DNA of 64,000 nt from Pacificibacter maritimus (GTDB taxonomy: Bacteria > Pseudomonadota > Alphaproteobacteria > Rhodobacterales > Rhodobacteraceae), in contig NZ_RKQK01000001.1 in NCBI RefSeq assembly GCF_003814915.1, positions 1,132,031-1,196,030 of the forward strand, given 5' to 3'. A program made the position numbers and the translations under genes. Under the pieces are notes generated by a model. It searched no databases. It worked only from the letters and a program-made list of their open reading frames with translations, and was not told where the DNA came from. Numbering within the stretch: the first letter of the stretch is position 1; every line of letters starts with the position of its first letter. Below are positions 17,242 through 27,136 of the stretch, in pieces.

Positions 17242-18021
17242 TCAGCGCTTCGAGGCAGAAAAAAGCGCCACAGCCGCAGCATTGGACACGTTCAACGATC
17301 CGAAATCACGCTTGTAGGGAATTTTCACCAAGGCATCACAGGTCTCTTTGGTTTTTTGGCGCAGGCCCGGACCTTCTGCTCCCATGACTAAAGCCACAGG
17401 CATATTGGACATTTGGGTCAAAGCGTCATCCAATTCGACATCGGCTGTGCCATCAAGCCCCAGACAAACGAATCCCATCCCCTGTAACTGCACGATTGTG
17501 TCGGCCAGATTGCGCACCCGCAAATAGGGCTGGCGTTCCAACGCGCCTGATGCGGTTTTCGCCAAAGCGCCCGTTTCAGGCGCAGCATGGCGCGCTGTTG
17601 CGATCACAGCTTCGGCCCCGAAAACTTCGGCAGAGCGCAAAATAGCGCCCACATTATGCGGATCTGTCACCTGATCCAGCAAAACCACTGTGGGCATGCC
17701 CTCGCCTGCCGCCAGACAGACCTCTTCGACAGATCCCCAAGCCAAAGGTTTGACTTCCAATGCGGCCCCTTGGTGAACAGATTGCGCATCAATCGGCACA
17801 TCGAACTTGCGTGGTTCTACGATTTCGGGATCCATGCCAGATTTGGCAATGTCTTCGGCCAGTTTGTCATAGGCGTTTTTGGTCACGACAAGTTTCAACT
17901 TTTCGCGGTCAGGGTTGCGCAGCGCATCGCGCACCGCATGCAAACCGAACAGCCAAACCGTGGTGGCGGCGGCTTTGCGTTTATGTTGTTCTTTTTCGAC
18001 GACCCATTTGGGTTTTTTCAT
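17242..18021 (-). CDS. rlmB: 23S rRNA 2'-O-methyltransferase, TrmH/RlmB type
   Basis: SPOUT-class enzyme expected to methylate G2251 of 23S rRNA. About 259 residues: a basic N-terminal tail, the L30e-like substrate domain starting WLFGLHAVRDALRN, and the SPOUT knot domain with DPHNVGAILRSAEVFGA, LVMGAEGPGLR and IPYKRDFGSLNVSNAA. The ATG at 18021 (MKKPKWV) is chosen; the frame stays open upstream through the opposite strand of tRNA-Tyr, which is an artefact. Whether it is RlmB or a close TrmH-family paralogue cannot be settled from motifs alone. Confidence 0.9.
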   Translation of the reverse strand: MKKPKWVVEKEQHKRKAAATTVWLFGLHAVRDALRNPDREKLKLVVTKNAYDKLAEDIAKSGMDPEIVEPRKFDVPIDAQSVHQGAALEVKPLAWGSVEEVCLAAGEGMPTVVLLDQVTDPHNVGAILRSAEVFGAEAVIATARHAAPETGALAKTASGALERQPYLRVRNLADTIVQLQGMGFVCLGLDGTADVELDDALTQMSNMPVALVMGAEGPGLRQKTKETCDALVKIPYKRDFGSLNVSNAAAVALFSASKR

Positions 18022-18154
18022 GACCAAGTATCCCGTTTTAGCGTGCGCCCCTTCATTGCCTTGCGGTTTGTTGAGATACAAGCAATTTTCCTGTTGACGC
18101 CCCTCGCATGCACTTGTATCCACCCCGCACACAACGATGCAAACGCATCCGAGT

Positions 18155-18238
18155 GGGCGACGGGCTGCAAGGTGCGGCAGCGGATTGTAACTCCGCCGGG
18201 GAGACCCACGCCTGGTTCGATTCCAGGGTCGCCCACCA
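18155..18238 (+). tRNA. tRNA-Tyr (GTA)
   Basis: An 84-base class-II tRNA with encoded CCA. Acceptor GGGCGAC/GTCGCCC; anticodon stem GCGGA/TCCGC around TTGTAAC (anticodon GTA); long variable arm; T-stem CCTGG/CCAGG with loop TTCGATT. It is transcribed away from rlmB. Confidence 0.93.
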
Positions 18239-18394
18239 TTTTTCAAACTTACAGTTTTGGCAAATAGGTGGTGCGTGTTCAGATGAACATGCAAATTCAA
18301 GTGTACTATATCTTGATAAGTTTCAAAACTTTACACGCAATGTTTCGCCTGCCCCACGCATGATAAAGTCAGCGCGGCATCACGACAGTTTGCG

Positions 18395-19144
18395 CTAAAA
18401 TTGGCTCAGCATCCAAATCGCCATTCCCATCATCATCAGATTTTCAAGCAACGATACAAAGCCAAGCGGCACCTGACTGTCACCGCCAACGCAGGCGCAT
18501 TTCAAGCTGCGTTTATCAATATAGACCGCTTTAAAAACACTGATCGCGCCAATAGTAGAAATGATCAAGGCAGATGGCGCGGAAAGCCATGTGAACACGC
18601 CTGCCATCATCAAAAGCCCCGCGCCTGTTTCCACAAAGGGATATATATAGCTGTAGCGCACCCAGCGCCGTGCCAAAAGATCATAGCCCAAAAACATGGT
18701 GGCAAACCGATCAACGTCTTGCAGCTTTTGCAAACCAAGCAAAACCATTGAAATGGCCACAAAGAGTTCAATCAGACGCACAGAGAAGAACCCGCCAGCA
18801 GAAAGCCAAGCGACGACACATGCCATCAAAGCCGCGATCGCAAACAAGGCAATGACAGGTCGATAAGGCGTGAAGATCGTCGCAGTATCAGCCAGACCCA
18901 AATGCGCTTTGAGATCATCGAATCCACCGATACGCGTGCCGTCAATAAAAATTTGCGGCGTCGATGTGACGCTATGCGCTGCCTTAAACGCATCCACATC
19001 TGCACGCGTTGTTAAAAGGTGGTCCTCCACATCAAAGCCTTGCCGTTTCAGCAAATCTTTGGCTTTCAACCCATGTGGGCACATGCTTTTGCCGATCGCC
19101 ATACGGTGCAGAACTGCTTTTTTCAAAGGCTCATTTGGCGTCAT
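18395..19144 (-). CDS. Glutaredoxin-MauE/DoxX fusion membrane protein
   Basis: A 249-residue fusion. Residues about 10-85 form a glutaredoxin domain with active site CPHG (one cysteine, not CPYC), the cis-Pro loop TSTPQIFIDG and GGFDDLKAHLG. Residues about 95-249 hold four hydrophobic helices of the MauE/DoxX redox-membrane family, with a Cys-Ala-Cys pair (KCACVGGD) near the last helix. The ATG at 19144 has AGGAG six bases upstream. The likely role is passing electrons or thiol redox state across the inner membrane, by analogy with MauE; the real partner is unknown. Confidence 0.82.
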   Translation of the reverse strand: MTPNEPLKKAVLHRMAIGKSMCPHGLKAKDLLKRQGFDVEDHLLTTRADVDAFKAAHSVTSTPQIFIDGTRIGGFDDLKAHLGLADTATIFTPYRPVIALFAIAALMACVVAWLSAGGFFSVRLIELFVAISMVLLGLQKLQDVDRFATMFLGYDLLARRWVRYSYIYPFVETGAGLLMMAGVFTWLSAPSALIISTIGAISVFKAVYIDKRSLKCACVGGDSQVPLGFVSLLENLMMMGMAIWMLSQF

Positions 19145-19412
19145 GGTCAACTCCTAAAGGTGCAAAAGGTGCCTTTACGCTATGCTGCATTGCGACCTAA
19201 AACAACGTCCAAAAGCGCATTAAGTCCTGTGACAGATGCGCCCATTCACGACGCAATCCTCACGCCCAGACAGGCCAAAGCTTAAGCTATGGGCGAAAAG
19301 ATTCTTATCTATTTCTATTTACGAAACAATTTGATTTGATGCCTTTCGAAAACAGCCGATCCCACCTATACTCTGCGCGAATGATCAGTGGATTTGAGAG
19401 AAGTCAGTAGTT

Positions 19413-20417
19413 ATGTCAAAATCGTCGAAAACCCCCGAAACATTCAATGTTGTCGTTGTGGGACAAAACGGCCGTTTGATGTATGAAGCTTTGCTTTTTG
19501 CCTCCTCTTTGCGTGCCAACGATCCAAAATTCAAAGGGCGTCTGTTTATTGCAGAACCTCAGCCTGGCCCCAATTGGGCCAATGATCCGCGCATGAAGCA
19601 GGCCGAGCTTTTGGCTGCATTTGAACGTCTGAAAGCGGAAATCATACCGTTTGAAAACACGCATTTTGGCCAATCTTATCCCTATGGCAATAAGATCGAG
19701 GCCCTCAAAGCCCTGCCTGAAAATGAGCCTTTTGTGTTTTTCGACACAGATACGCTGATCACGGGGCCCATTTCTGAAATCCCATTCGATTTCGATCGCC
19801 CTTGTGCGTCACAAAAGGTCGAAGGCACTTGGCCCGAAATCGAACTTTACGGGCCAGGATATGGCGAGATCTGGAAATCGCTCTACGATAAATTCGGTTT
19901 GGAATTTGAAAGCACGTTAGACCTTGATCAGCCCGACGAATATTGGCGGCGCTATATGTATTTCAATGCGGGCTTTTTCTTTTACAAATGCCCCAAACTG
20001 TTTGGGGAACGCTTTACCCAATATGCAGTAGAGGTCCGCGATAATCCGCCTGAAGAAGCAGCTTTGCAAAACTATGACCCTTGGCTTGATCAAGTGGCGC
20101 TGCCTTTGGTGATCCATTCCTTTGGCGGTGCAAGACGCACGATCCCAGAGGACACGCTGGACGGGGCGATGTCGTGCCATTACCGAACGTTTCCGTTGTT
20201 ATTTGCCCGTGAAAGCGACGATGTGGTCGCAAAACTGCACAAAGCGGCAGAGCCCAACTGGATCAAGAAAGTGCTAAAGGAATTCGACCCGATCAAGCGA
20301 AACGTCTATCAAAATCGCGGACAAAAGGTGCGTGATATGTTTGATCGTGACAACCTGCCACGCCGCGAAAAGATGATCCGCAACCGCATTAAGAAAGCCA
20401 ATATGTGGATGCGCTAA
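19413..20417 (+). CDS. GT-A-fold glycosyltransferase-like protein
   Basis: A 334-residue cytoplasmic protein. A beta-alpha start (FNVVVVGQNGRLMYEALLF) leads to a DxD motif in FVFFDTDTLI (about 110-120), as used by GT-A enzymes to hold the metal and sugar nucleotide. Later NAGFFFYK and a WLDQVALPL segment match GT8-like folds, where an acidic residue and a conserved Asp lie. The C-terminal 60 residues are very basic (RKRNRIKKAN type), which could bind membrane or polymer. It lies 135 bases before the large GspL-PilP-like protein on the same strand, so a shared unit is likely. The acceptor is unknown. Confidence 0.6.
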   Translation: MSKSSKTPETFNVVVVGQNGRLMYEALLFASSLRANDPKFKGRLFIAEPQPGPNWANDPRMKQAELLAAFERLKAEIIPFENTHFGQSYPYGNKIEALKALPENEPFVFFDTDTLITGPISEIPFDFDRPCASQKVEGTWPEIELYGPGYGEIWKSLYDKFGLEFESTLDLDQPDEYWRRYMYFNAGFFFYKCPKLFGERFTQYAVEVRDNPPEEAALQNYDPWLDQVALPLVIHSFGGARRTIPEDTLDGAMSCHYRTFPLLFARESDDVVAKLHKAAEPNWIKKVLKEFDPIKRNVYQNRGQKVRDMFDRDNLPRREKMIRNRIKKANMWMR

Positions 20418-20552
20418 TATCACCCCATAAGCGTATAGTTTGCGCGTCGACCGAAAACTCGATTTCGCGCCGCACAGCTGTCGCCTTGGGGTAACTTTGA
20501 AACATATGGTCACGGCAGAACGCCGCGATCCCAGCAATTGACACGAGAGACA

Positions 20553-23500
20553 ATGAAGCCGAATTTTGCCTTAAATTTCACTCATACGGATCTGTCATTG
20601 CTCCACCGCACCTCGAATGGCTGGCATGTCATTGGCGATGTGTCCTTGGACGATCCGAATTTGGACAAGCAATTGGCAGTATTGCGCAGCACTGCCACAG
20701 CCATTGCCGCATCGGGTCTCTCGACAAAGCTGGTGCTGCCCAACAGCCAAATTCTTTACAGCAAGTTGGAAGATCAAGGCACAAGTACCGCCAAACAGCG
20801 CAAAGCCATCGAGCAATCTTTGATTGGTGCCACGCCCTATGCCTTGGATGAATTGGTCTACGATTGGACAGTGACACCGCAAGGCTTGCAGATCGCAGTC
20901 GTCGCAAAGGAAACGCTGGACGAGGCCGAAGGCTTTGCCGCCCAACACGGATTTAATCCGCTGACTTTTGTTGCTTTGCCTGAGGCGGGCGATTTTGACG
21001 GCGAGCCGTTTTTTGGACGCACCAAAGGGTGTGACGCACTTATCGGCAAGCGTACAAAAATTGAACCTGATACAGTCCCAATCAAAGTTATCAGCCCGTC
21101 TCATTCGCGCCCTTCCCCCGCAGCTTCTGCCCCTTTGATTGAACCTGAGCGGACCCCAGTGGCAGACGAGCTTCCTGCGCCAGTCACGCCTTCGGTGGCG
21201 CCTCAATCTGTCTCGCCCTCCGCTGCGGACAGCCCAGACGAAAACAAATCCGACAGGCCAACACTGACAACAGCCGTGCCAACTGTACCTGCTCCGTTGC
21301 ACCTAGATGAACCCGAAATTGAAACGTCACAACCGATTGTGGATGCGGATATTGCCACATCCGATTTTCTTGCCGCGGCTTTAGTTCCTGAACTTACCAA
21401 CGATGAGGCTGAGGCCGCTTTGGACGCGCCAGAGCCACGCACCAATCTGACCCCAGAACTGGACAGCTCTAAGGCCAAAGCCGACATGAGCGGGGCGGTT
21501 GAAAACAGCTATGAAGCCAGTGAAAACAGCGCATCCGTTTCACAGCAGAAACCAACTGATAGCACAGTTGATCCGACAGGAACGCCATCGCAAGATGCTG
21601 CGCCGTCACAGCAAGAGACGCAACAAAATCATATAGTTGCAGGCGACACATCACTGGCAAATGACGGCGAAACACCATCTGTGTCCGCACAGTCTGACAG
21701 TGAGACTACGCCAAATGCGTTTCAATCCTTACGCGCCTCTCGTGGGACCGCGCAAGATGACAACGCAGACAGTGCAGCCGCATGGCTTTCTAAAATGCCA
21801 TCTCGGGTTTTGACTGCAACGCCGCCTGCTGCAAGCGCTGCGACAGTGAAATCACCCGTCGCTGTGTCCTCCCTGAATAAGACGCCAGCCCCTGAAACCC
21901 CAGCAAGCCCCAAATCGGCTGACCAGCGTGTCACTGCGCGTCAAATTCCAGTCCCTGATCTGTCTGATCAGCCCCCCAAAGCGCCCTCTATACCCGATCC
22001 CAAAGGCGCGCAGCCGCGCGCGGCAAACGCGATTAACCCTGCGCCTGCGACATCCATGTCTGCCGAAAAATCGGCTAAAAAAAGCGCCGCAGCTGCGAAA
22101 GCGGCCCCCTTGCCAGAACCGCCAGCAATGCCCGCCCCTTTGGCTGCAAAGCGCCGCGTGGATACGCTTGAGCACAGCGAAGCCCCCGCTGAAACTGTGC
22201 GCATTGTCGCGGCAAAATCTGGGGAAACACCTGCCTCTATCACAGCACCTGCATCCCCAGCCAATCTGGATGAAAAAAGCACTCTGCTAAAGGCTGTCGC
22301 CGCCCCTAAACCTGAGACGCAATCAGAAACGACGAAGACGGCGAACACCCCAGTCAAAACAGATACATCTATTGGAAAGTCTGTCTTGGCGGCGGCCGCA
22401 GCGGGCGGAAGTACGGCTATTGCCGCGTTGAAAACCCTAAAGCGTCGCAAATCGGCAAAGCCAGAACAGACCCCCGTTGTGCAACCCAGTGGCGATGCAC
22501 CATTTGTGGACATGACCGAAGATGAAAGCACATCGCCACAACCCCTATCGGAGTCGGCTGCAGGTCTGATTGTTCACGACGACCAAACAACTGATCCGCA
22601 AACTGATATTTTCGGCGCGCGCAAAAAGCCCGCAAAGAAACGCAAACTGCCCCTTGGGTTGGTGCTGACACTGGTTCTGATTGTGTTTTTAGGCTTGGTG
22701 GCCGCTTGGGCATCCCTGTCAACGCCTGACAGCACGCAAGATCTAGACACGACACAAACCAGTGACGCACCCGAAGATACCGCCACGCAAGCGGTCGACG
22801 CGGCAATCGCCGAGGTCGAAAGTGAAATCGCAGCAGATGAAGACACCGCGATTGATGATGAATCGGTCTTGGCCTTTGAGAATGATCAAATAAATATCGA
22901 AGATATCACACGCCAGTATGTGGCGACGGGCGTTTGGACGCTTGCACCTGAAACGGGTTTAGGCGCCTCAGAAGACAGTTTGGACGATCTATATATCGCC
23001 TCGATTGATCCGAATATTTTATCGCAAGATGCTGTGGCCTTACCCCCTGCTTTGCCACAAAACCTTGATGCAACACCTGCGCCAACCGCGCGTCCTGCGC
23101 CTGCGGGAACGACTTATGAATTTGATGATCGCGGCCTCGTGCGTGCGACAGCGGATGGAGCGATCACGCCGTCAGGTGTGCTTGTTTTTGCGGGCAGACC
23201 TTCGACTATCCCTGCCCTGCGCCCCGTTGATGAAGACACAGAAACCGCACAAGTGGATGCGGCAGAAACAGTCGATCCGATTCGCGCCGCTTTGACTGGT
23301 TTTGTCCCGCGCCTGCGCCCAAGTGGTTTGGCTGAATCCAATGAATTGGCGCAATTTGGTGGACTTACACGCGCCGAATTAGGTGGGTTCCGCCCACGTC
23401 TGCGCCCCCAATCAGCCCAACAAGAAGCCCAAGCCATAGCTGAGGCCGAAGGCGCAGAGGCCCCCGCCGCAACTGCACCGATTGTAACAGTCTCACTGAC

Positions 23501-23897
23501 GCCAAAACCGCGCCCCCTGAACAGCGCCAAATTGGCCGCAGCCGCGCGCGCAGCACAGGCCGCAGTGCAACAAGCGACAGGTGAAACAAGCAACAACAGC
23601 GCGGCTGAACGTGTGACCGCATCCGTGCCCGCGCCCAGTATTCCGACAGGGCGTACCGCGACGACTGTGGCACAGGCTGCAACCGTCAAAAACGCGATCA
23701 ATCTGCGGCGCGTCAACTTGATGGGCGTTTACGGGTCTAGTTCGGATCGCCGCGCCTTGGTGCGCTTGTCCTCAGGGCGTTTGGCCAAGGTTAAAGTCGG
23801 CGATAAAGTTGATGGCGGGCGAGTGCAATCCATCGCCAACAGTTCACTGACCTATGTAAAAGGTGGCCGCTCTGTCACGCTAAATGTCGGCAGTTAA
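20553..23897 (+). CDS. Chimeric membrane protein: GspL/PilM-like head, PilP/GspC-like tail
   Basis: About 1,114 residues. Residues 1-165 resemble the cytoplasmic actin-like domain of type II secretion GspL / pilus PilM: LVLPNSQILYSK, then KQRKAIEQSL-x-x-ATPYALDELVYDW and QIAVVAKETLDEA. Residues 165-690 are a low-complexity Pro/Ala/Ser/acidic linker. One membrane helix lies near 699-721 after a KKPAKKRK positive patch, giving an N-in, C-out protein. The outer part holds the repeated motif (IPALRP, VPRLRP, FRPRLRP) and ends in a small beta domain (residues 1050-1114: NLMGVYGS..RALVRLSSGRLAKVKVGDKV) like PilP or the GspC homology region. Start ATG 20553 follows a GAGAGA site; TTG 20538 is less likely. 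Often annotated as hypothetical or wrongly as IF-2 because of the linker. Confidence 0.6.
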   Translation: MKPNFALNFTHTDLSLLHRTSNGWHVIGDVSLDDPNLDKQLAVLRSTATAIAASGLSTKLVLPNSQILYSKLEDQGTSTAKQRKAIEQSLIGATPYALDELVYDWTVTPQGLQIAVVAKETLDEAEGFAAQHGFNPLTFVALPEAGDFDGEPFFGRTKGCDALIGKRTKIEPDTVPIKVISPSHSRPSPAASAPLIEPERTPVADELPAPVTPSVAPQSVSPSAADSPDENKSDRPTLTTAVPTVPAPLHLDEPEIETSQPIVDADIATSDFLAAALVPELTNDEAEAALDAPEPRTNLTPELDSSKAKADMSGAVENSYEASENSASVSQQKPTDSTVDPTGTPSQDAAPSQQETQQNHIVAGDTSLANDGETPSVSAQSDSETTPNAFQSLRASRGTAQDDNADSAAAWLSKMPSRVLTATPPAASAATVKSPVAVSSLNKTPAPETPASPKSADQRVTARQIPVPDLSDQPPKAPSIPDPKGAQPRAANAINPAPATSMSAEKSAKKSAAAAKAAPLPEPPAMPAPLAAKRRVDTLEHSEAPAETVRIVAAKSGETPASITAPASPANLDEKSTLLKAVAAPKPETQSETTKTANTPVKTDTSIGKSVLAAAAAGGSTAIAALKTLKRRKSAKPEQTPVVQPSGDAPFVDMTEDESTSPQPLSESAAGLIVHDDQTTDPQTDIFGARKKPAKKRKLPLGLVLTLVLIVFLGLVAAWASLSTPDSTQDLDTTQTSDAPEDTATQAVDAAIAEVESEIAADEDTAIDDESVLAFENDQINIEDITRQYVATGVWTLAPETGLGASEDSLDDLYIASIDPNILSQDAVALPPALPQNLDATPAPTARPAPAGTTYEFDDRGLVRATADGAITPSGVLVFAGRPSTIPALRPVDEDTETAQVDAAETVDPIRAALTGFVPRLRPSGLAESNELAQFGGLTRAELGGFRPRLRPQSAQQEAQAIAEAEGAEAPAATAPIVTVSLTPKPRPLNSAKLAAAARAAQAAVQQATGETSNNSAAERVTASVPAPSIPTGRTATTVAQAATVKNAINLRRVNLMGVYGSSSDRRALVRLSSGRLAKVKVGDKVDGGRVQSIANSSLTYVKGGRSVTLNVGS

Positions 23898-24132
23898 GCT
23901 GTTTAGCGCATTTTGCCGTTTCAAATTTTCGTCAAAGCTGCATCACGTTCAACTTAAAGCAGCATAGTCTATCAAATCCGTGCATAGAAAGCTTTTGTGC
24001 CAGATCTGTCATTGGTATCGCCATAGATATCGTTCTAAAATCATTACCTAAACGACACCTCACTCTTGCCGTTCCGCACCATCTTGCAACACGCCCTAAC
24101 ACGGCGCATTCAACCAAAGGCCGTCCGAACCT

Positions 24133-26028
24133 ATGCTTGGCATCCTCACACCGTTTTTTGTCTACCTTTGCGCCATTGTTATTGCCGTCCCTTTGGCAAG
24201 GCGCTTGGGATTGGGATCGGTACTGGGCTATCTTTTGGCGGGCATCGTTATCGGACCGATTTTGGGCCTGATCCAGCATAATGAAAGCGAAGACTTGATG
24301 CATTTCGCCGAATTCGGCGTGGTTATGATGCTGTTTTTGATCGGGCTTGAACTTGATCCACGCGCGCTTTGGGATATGCGTCACAAACTGGTGGGACTTG
24401 GCGGCTTGCAGATCAGCCTAACAGTGGGGGCTGTCGCCTGCGCGGGGGTGTTTTTAGGGCTTGCATGGCAAACAGCACTGGCTTTGGGCATGATCCTATC
24501 CCTGTCCTCTACCGCTGTGGTATTGCAAACCTTGTCGGAAAAAAACCTGATGCAAACAGGTGGGGGGCGCGCCTCGTTTTCGGTGCTTTTAACCCAAGAT
24601 ATCGCAGTCATCCCGATGATCGCGATACTGCCCTTACTGGCGATTTCAGGTCAACTTTCTATCAACCTCGATGGGTCGATTTCGCGCCCCTCTGACATCG
24701 CCACGCAGGATTTGACATGGGTTCAAACCCTGCCAGGCTGGGGCGTGACATTGGTCACCCTTGGCTCTGTTGGTTTGATTGTTTTTGCTGGCACATTTTT
24801 GGCGCGGCCGTTTTTTCGTTTTATTCATGGGGCCAATCTACGCGAACTGCATACAGCCGTGGCGCTCTTCATCGTTGTGGGCATTGCTTTGCTCATGTCT
24901 TGGGTTGGCCTATCGCCTGCTTTGGGCACGTTCTTGGCGGGTGTTGTTTTGGCGAACACGGAGTTTCGTCATGAACTTGAAAGCTCGATTGAACCCTTCA
25001 AAGGCTTGCTCCTAGGGCTGTTCTTTATCGCAGTTGGCGCGGGTATCAACTTTTCGATCCTCTTCAGAGACCCGCTAAGTTTGATTGGTCTGACCTTGGG
25101 CTTGATGTTGCTTAAGGGCGCTATTTTACTGTTGATCGGCCGCTTGTTTTCACTGCGGACCCGTGGGCAATGGCTGTTTGCGCTGTCCTTGGCGCAAGCG
25201 GGTGAATTTGGCATGGTCCTGACCAGTTTTGCGCTGCAGCAAAATGTGATTGATATCTGGCTGGGTGAACGGCTGATGGTGATTATCGCGCTGTCATTGT
25301 TGTTCACACCCTTGTTTTTCATCTTTCAAGATTACCTGCGCGCACGTCTTTCAGCGCGACTTGATGACGGGCAAGCCGCCGATGAGATTGATGACAAACA
25401 AAAGATTATCATCGCAGGCATCGGCAGGTTTGGCCAAGTGGTCAACCGTTTGGTGCGCGCCTCTGGGTTTGAAACCACGGTGGTGGATCACGATCTGAAT
25501 ACCATTCAGGTTATGCGTAAATTCGGCATCAAGGGCTTTTTTGGAGACCCAACCCGCCCTGACCTTTTGCATGCCGCAGGCATTGACGACGCCAAAATCT
25601 TGGTCGTTGCTTTGGACGATTCAGCCGCGGCGACCAAGCTGGTGCGTTATGCACGTAAGGCAAATCCTGACCTATTTATTATCGTTCGCGCACGCGACCG
25701 CATTCACGTCTACGAGTTGTTTCAAGCTGGCGCCGATAAGATTGTACGCGAAATGTTTGACAGTTCCCTGCGCGCGGGGCGCTACGTTTTGGAACAACTT
25801 GGCCTGTCAGATTACGATGCGGCCATGAGTGAAAAAGCCTATTACCAGCACGACCGCACATCGTTGCAAGATCTTGCCAAGCTTTGGGATCCATCGGTGC
25901 CTTTGTCACAAAACGCGGCCTATGTGGAGCGGTCGAAATCTTTGGACAAAGAACTGGAATCAGCCTTGGTCGCACAAATGCACGCCAGTGATTTACCTGA
26001 CAAGCCAGACACCTCAGGCGAAAGCTAA
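24133..26028 (+). CDS. Kef-type K+/H+ antiporter (CPA2) with RCK domain
   Basis: A 631-residue inner-membrane protein. The first 385 residues form about 12-13 helices of the CPA2 exchanger family (GYLLAGIVIGP, LIGLELDPRALW, SPALGTFLAGVVLANTEF with the ion-binding region, LAQAGEFGMVL). Residues about 415-535 are a TrkA-N/RCK nucleotide-binding domain (IIIAGIGRFGQVVNRLV). The C-terminal 90 residues are polar. KefB/KefC relatives expel potassium during electrophile stress under glutathione control; whether this one is gated by glutathione or NAD(H) cannot be read here. It ends 11 bases from convergent cobT. Confidence 0.92.
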   Translation: MLGILTPFFVYLCAIVIAVPLARRLGLGSVLGYLLAGIVIGPILGLIQHNESEDLMHFAEFGVVMMLFLIGLELDPRALWDMRHKLVGLGGLQISLTVGAVACAGVFLGLAWQTALALGMILSLSSTAVVLQTLSEKNLMQTGGGRASFSVLLTQDIAVIPMIAILPLLAISGQLSINLDGSISRPSDIATQDLTWVQTLPGWGVTLVTLGSVGLIVFAGTFLARPFFRFIHGANLRELHTAVALFIVVGIALLMSWVGLSPALGTFLAGVVLANTEFRHELESSIEPFKGLLLGLFFIAVGAGINFSILFRDPLSLIGLTLGLMLLKGAILLLIGRLFSLRTRGQWLFALSLAQAGEFGMVLTSFALQQNVIDIWLGERLMVIIALSLLFTPLFFIFQDYLRARLSARLDDGQAADEIDDKQKIIIAGIGRFGQVVNRLVRASGFETTVVDHDLNTIQVMRKFGIKGFFGDPTRPDLLHAAGIDDAKILVVALDDSAAATKLVRYARKANPDLFIIVRARDRIHVYELFQAGADKIVREMFDSSLRAGRYVLEQLGLSDYDAAMSEKAYYQHDRTSLQDLAKLWDPSVPLSQNAAYVERSKSLDKELESALVAQMHASDLPDKPDTSGES

Positions 26029-26039
26029 GTCCGCAACGC

Positions 26040-27044
26040 TTAGCCTTGCGACACACCTGCCTCGGCAAAGGTCGCCATATTGGAATGGCACACAACGGCC
26101 CCACGCAGAATGGGAATAGCCAAGGCCGCCCCTGATCCTTCGCCCAAGCGCAAGGACAAATCCAATAGCGGCTCTTGCCCCAGCGCTGCAAGCAATCGGG
26201 GGTGAGCCGTTTCCGCAGACACATGGCCCGCAACACAATGATCCAAAGCGCCCGCACAAGCCTGCTCCAAACAGGCCGCAGCCGCGCAACAAATAAACCC
26301 GTCTAGAATAACGGGAATGCGCAAAGATCGCGCCCGTGCAATAGCCCCCGCCATGGCAGCAATCTCACGCCCTCCAAGGGCCGCTAAGATCTGCAAGGGC
26401 GGCAAAGCGCCAAATAGATCAACGCCTTGAGCCACGACATTTTGTTTAATCTGCAAGCTGGCGTCATCAACCCCTGTGCCACGCCCAGTCCAATCAGCCG
26501 CAGAGCCTCCAAACAAGGCGTTGCAAATCGCAGCCGCGCTGGTGGTATTGCCGATGCCCATTTCGCCGACGACTAAAAGATCTGTTTGCGCATTTACACT
26601 GTCCCACCCCGTTTTCAACGCAGCAACACATTCGGTTTCAGACATGGCTGCCTCTTTGGTGAAATCCTTGGTCGGGCGATCCAGATCAAGCGCATGCACT
26701 GACATCGACGCACCTGCTGCCTGTGACAGTTGATTGATCGCCGCCCCGCCCCGTTCAAAATTCGCCACCATCTGCGCTGTGACTTCCGCGGGAAAGGCTG
26801 ACACGCCTTTCGCCGTTACACCGTGATTGCCTGCGAAGATGATCACCTGCGGCGCAGTAATCTGGGGGCGTGCATCGTTGCGCCACGCCGCATACCACAG
26901 CGCCAATTCCTCTAAGCGCCCTAAGGAACCAGCAGGTTTGGTCAATTGCGCATTATGTGCGCCTGCGGCAGTTTTCACCGTTTCATTCACAGTTGGCGCT
27001 GCGGCCAAAATCTGCGCGAATTCGGCAAGGGTGGTGAAACGCAT
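26040..27044 (-). CDS. cobT: Nicotinate-nucleotide-dimethylbenzimidazole phosphoribosyltransferase
   Basis: Makes alpha-ribazole phosphate for the lower ligand of cobalamin. The 334 residues show the CobT signatures: [15 protein letters not shown] near the start, [31 protein letters not shown], and the late catalytic region [16 protein letters not shown] 27044 is preferred to the ATG at 27059 because GGAG lies 6 bases before the former. It is divergent from cobS with 92 bases between starts, a usual pairing in Rhodobacteraceae (called cobU in the Pseudomonas naming). Confidence 0.96.
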   Translation of the reverse strand: MRFTTLAEFAQILAAAPTVNETVKTAAGAHNAQLTKPAGSLGRLEELALWYAAWRNDARPQITAPQVIIFAGNHGVTAKGVSAFPAEVTAQMVANFERGGAAINQLSQAAGASMSVHALDLDRPTKDFTKEAAMSETECVAALKTGWDSVNAQTDLLVVGEMGIGNTTSAAAICNALFGGSAADWTGRGTGVDDASLQIKQNVVAQGVDLFGALPPLQILAALGGREIAAMAGAIARARSLRIPVILDGFICCAAAACLEQACAGALDHCVAGHVSAETAHPRLLAALGQEPLLDLSLRLGEGSGAALAIPILRGAVVCHSNMATFAEAGVSQG

Positions 27045-27136
27045 GGCAGGCTCCGTCATTGTCTTTTATGCTAGATTTGTCTATCTGCTTGGCCAGACCA
27101 ATTACAGGTTAAATTGCCCAGAGGATCGTATTTTTG

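Noticed and set aside
18022-18300. N-terminal extension of rlmB by 93 codons
   Set aside because: It runs antisense through the whole tRNA-Tyr gene and adds no family sequence.
21100-22600. Apparent IF-2-like similarity of the Pro/Ala-rich linker in the chimeric membrane protein
   Set aside because: The region has no GTPase motifs; the likeness is only in amino-acid composition.
27045-27136. Cobalamin riboswitch between cobT and cobS
   Set aside because: The gap is only 92 bases and lacks the B12-box elements.
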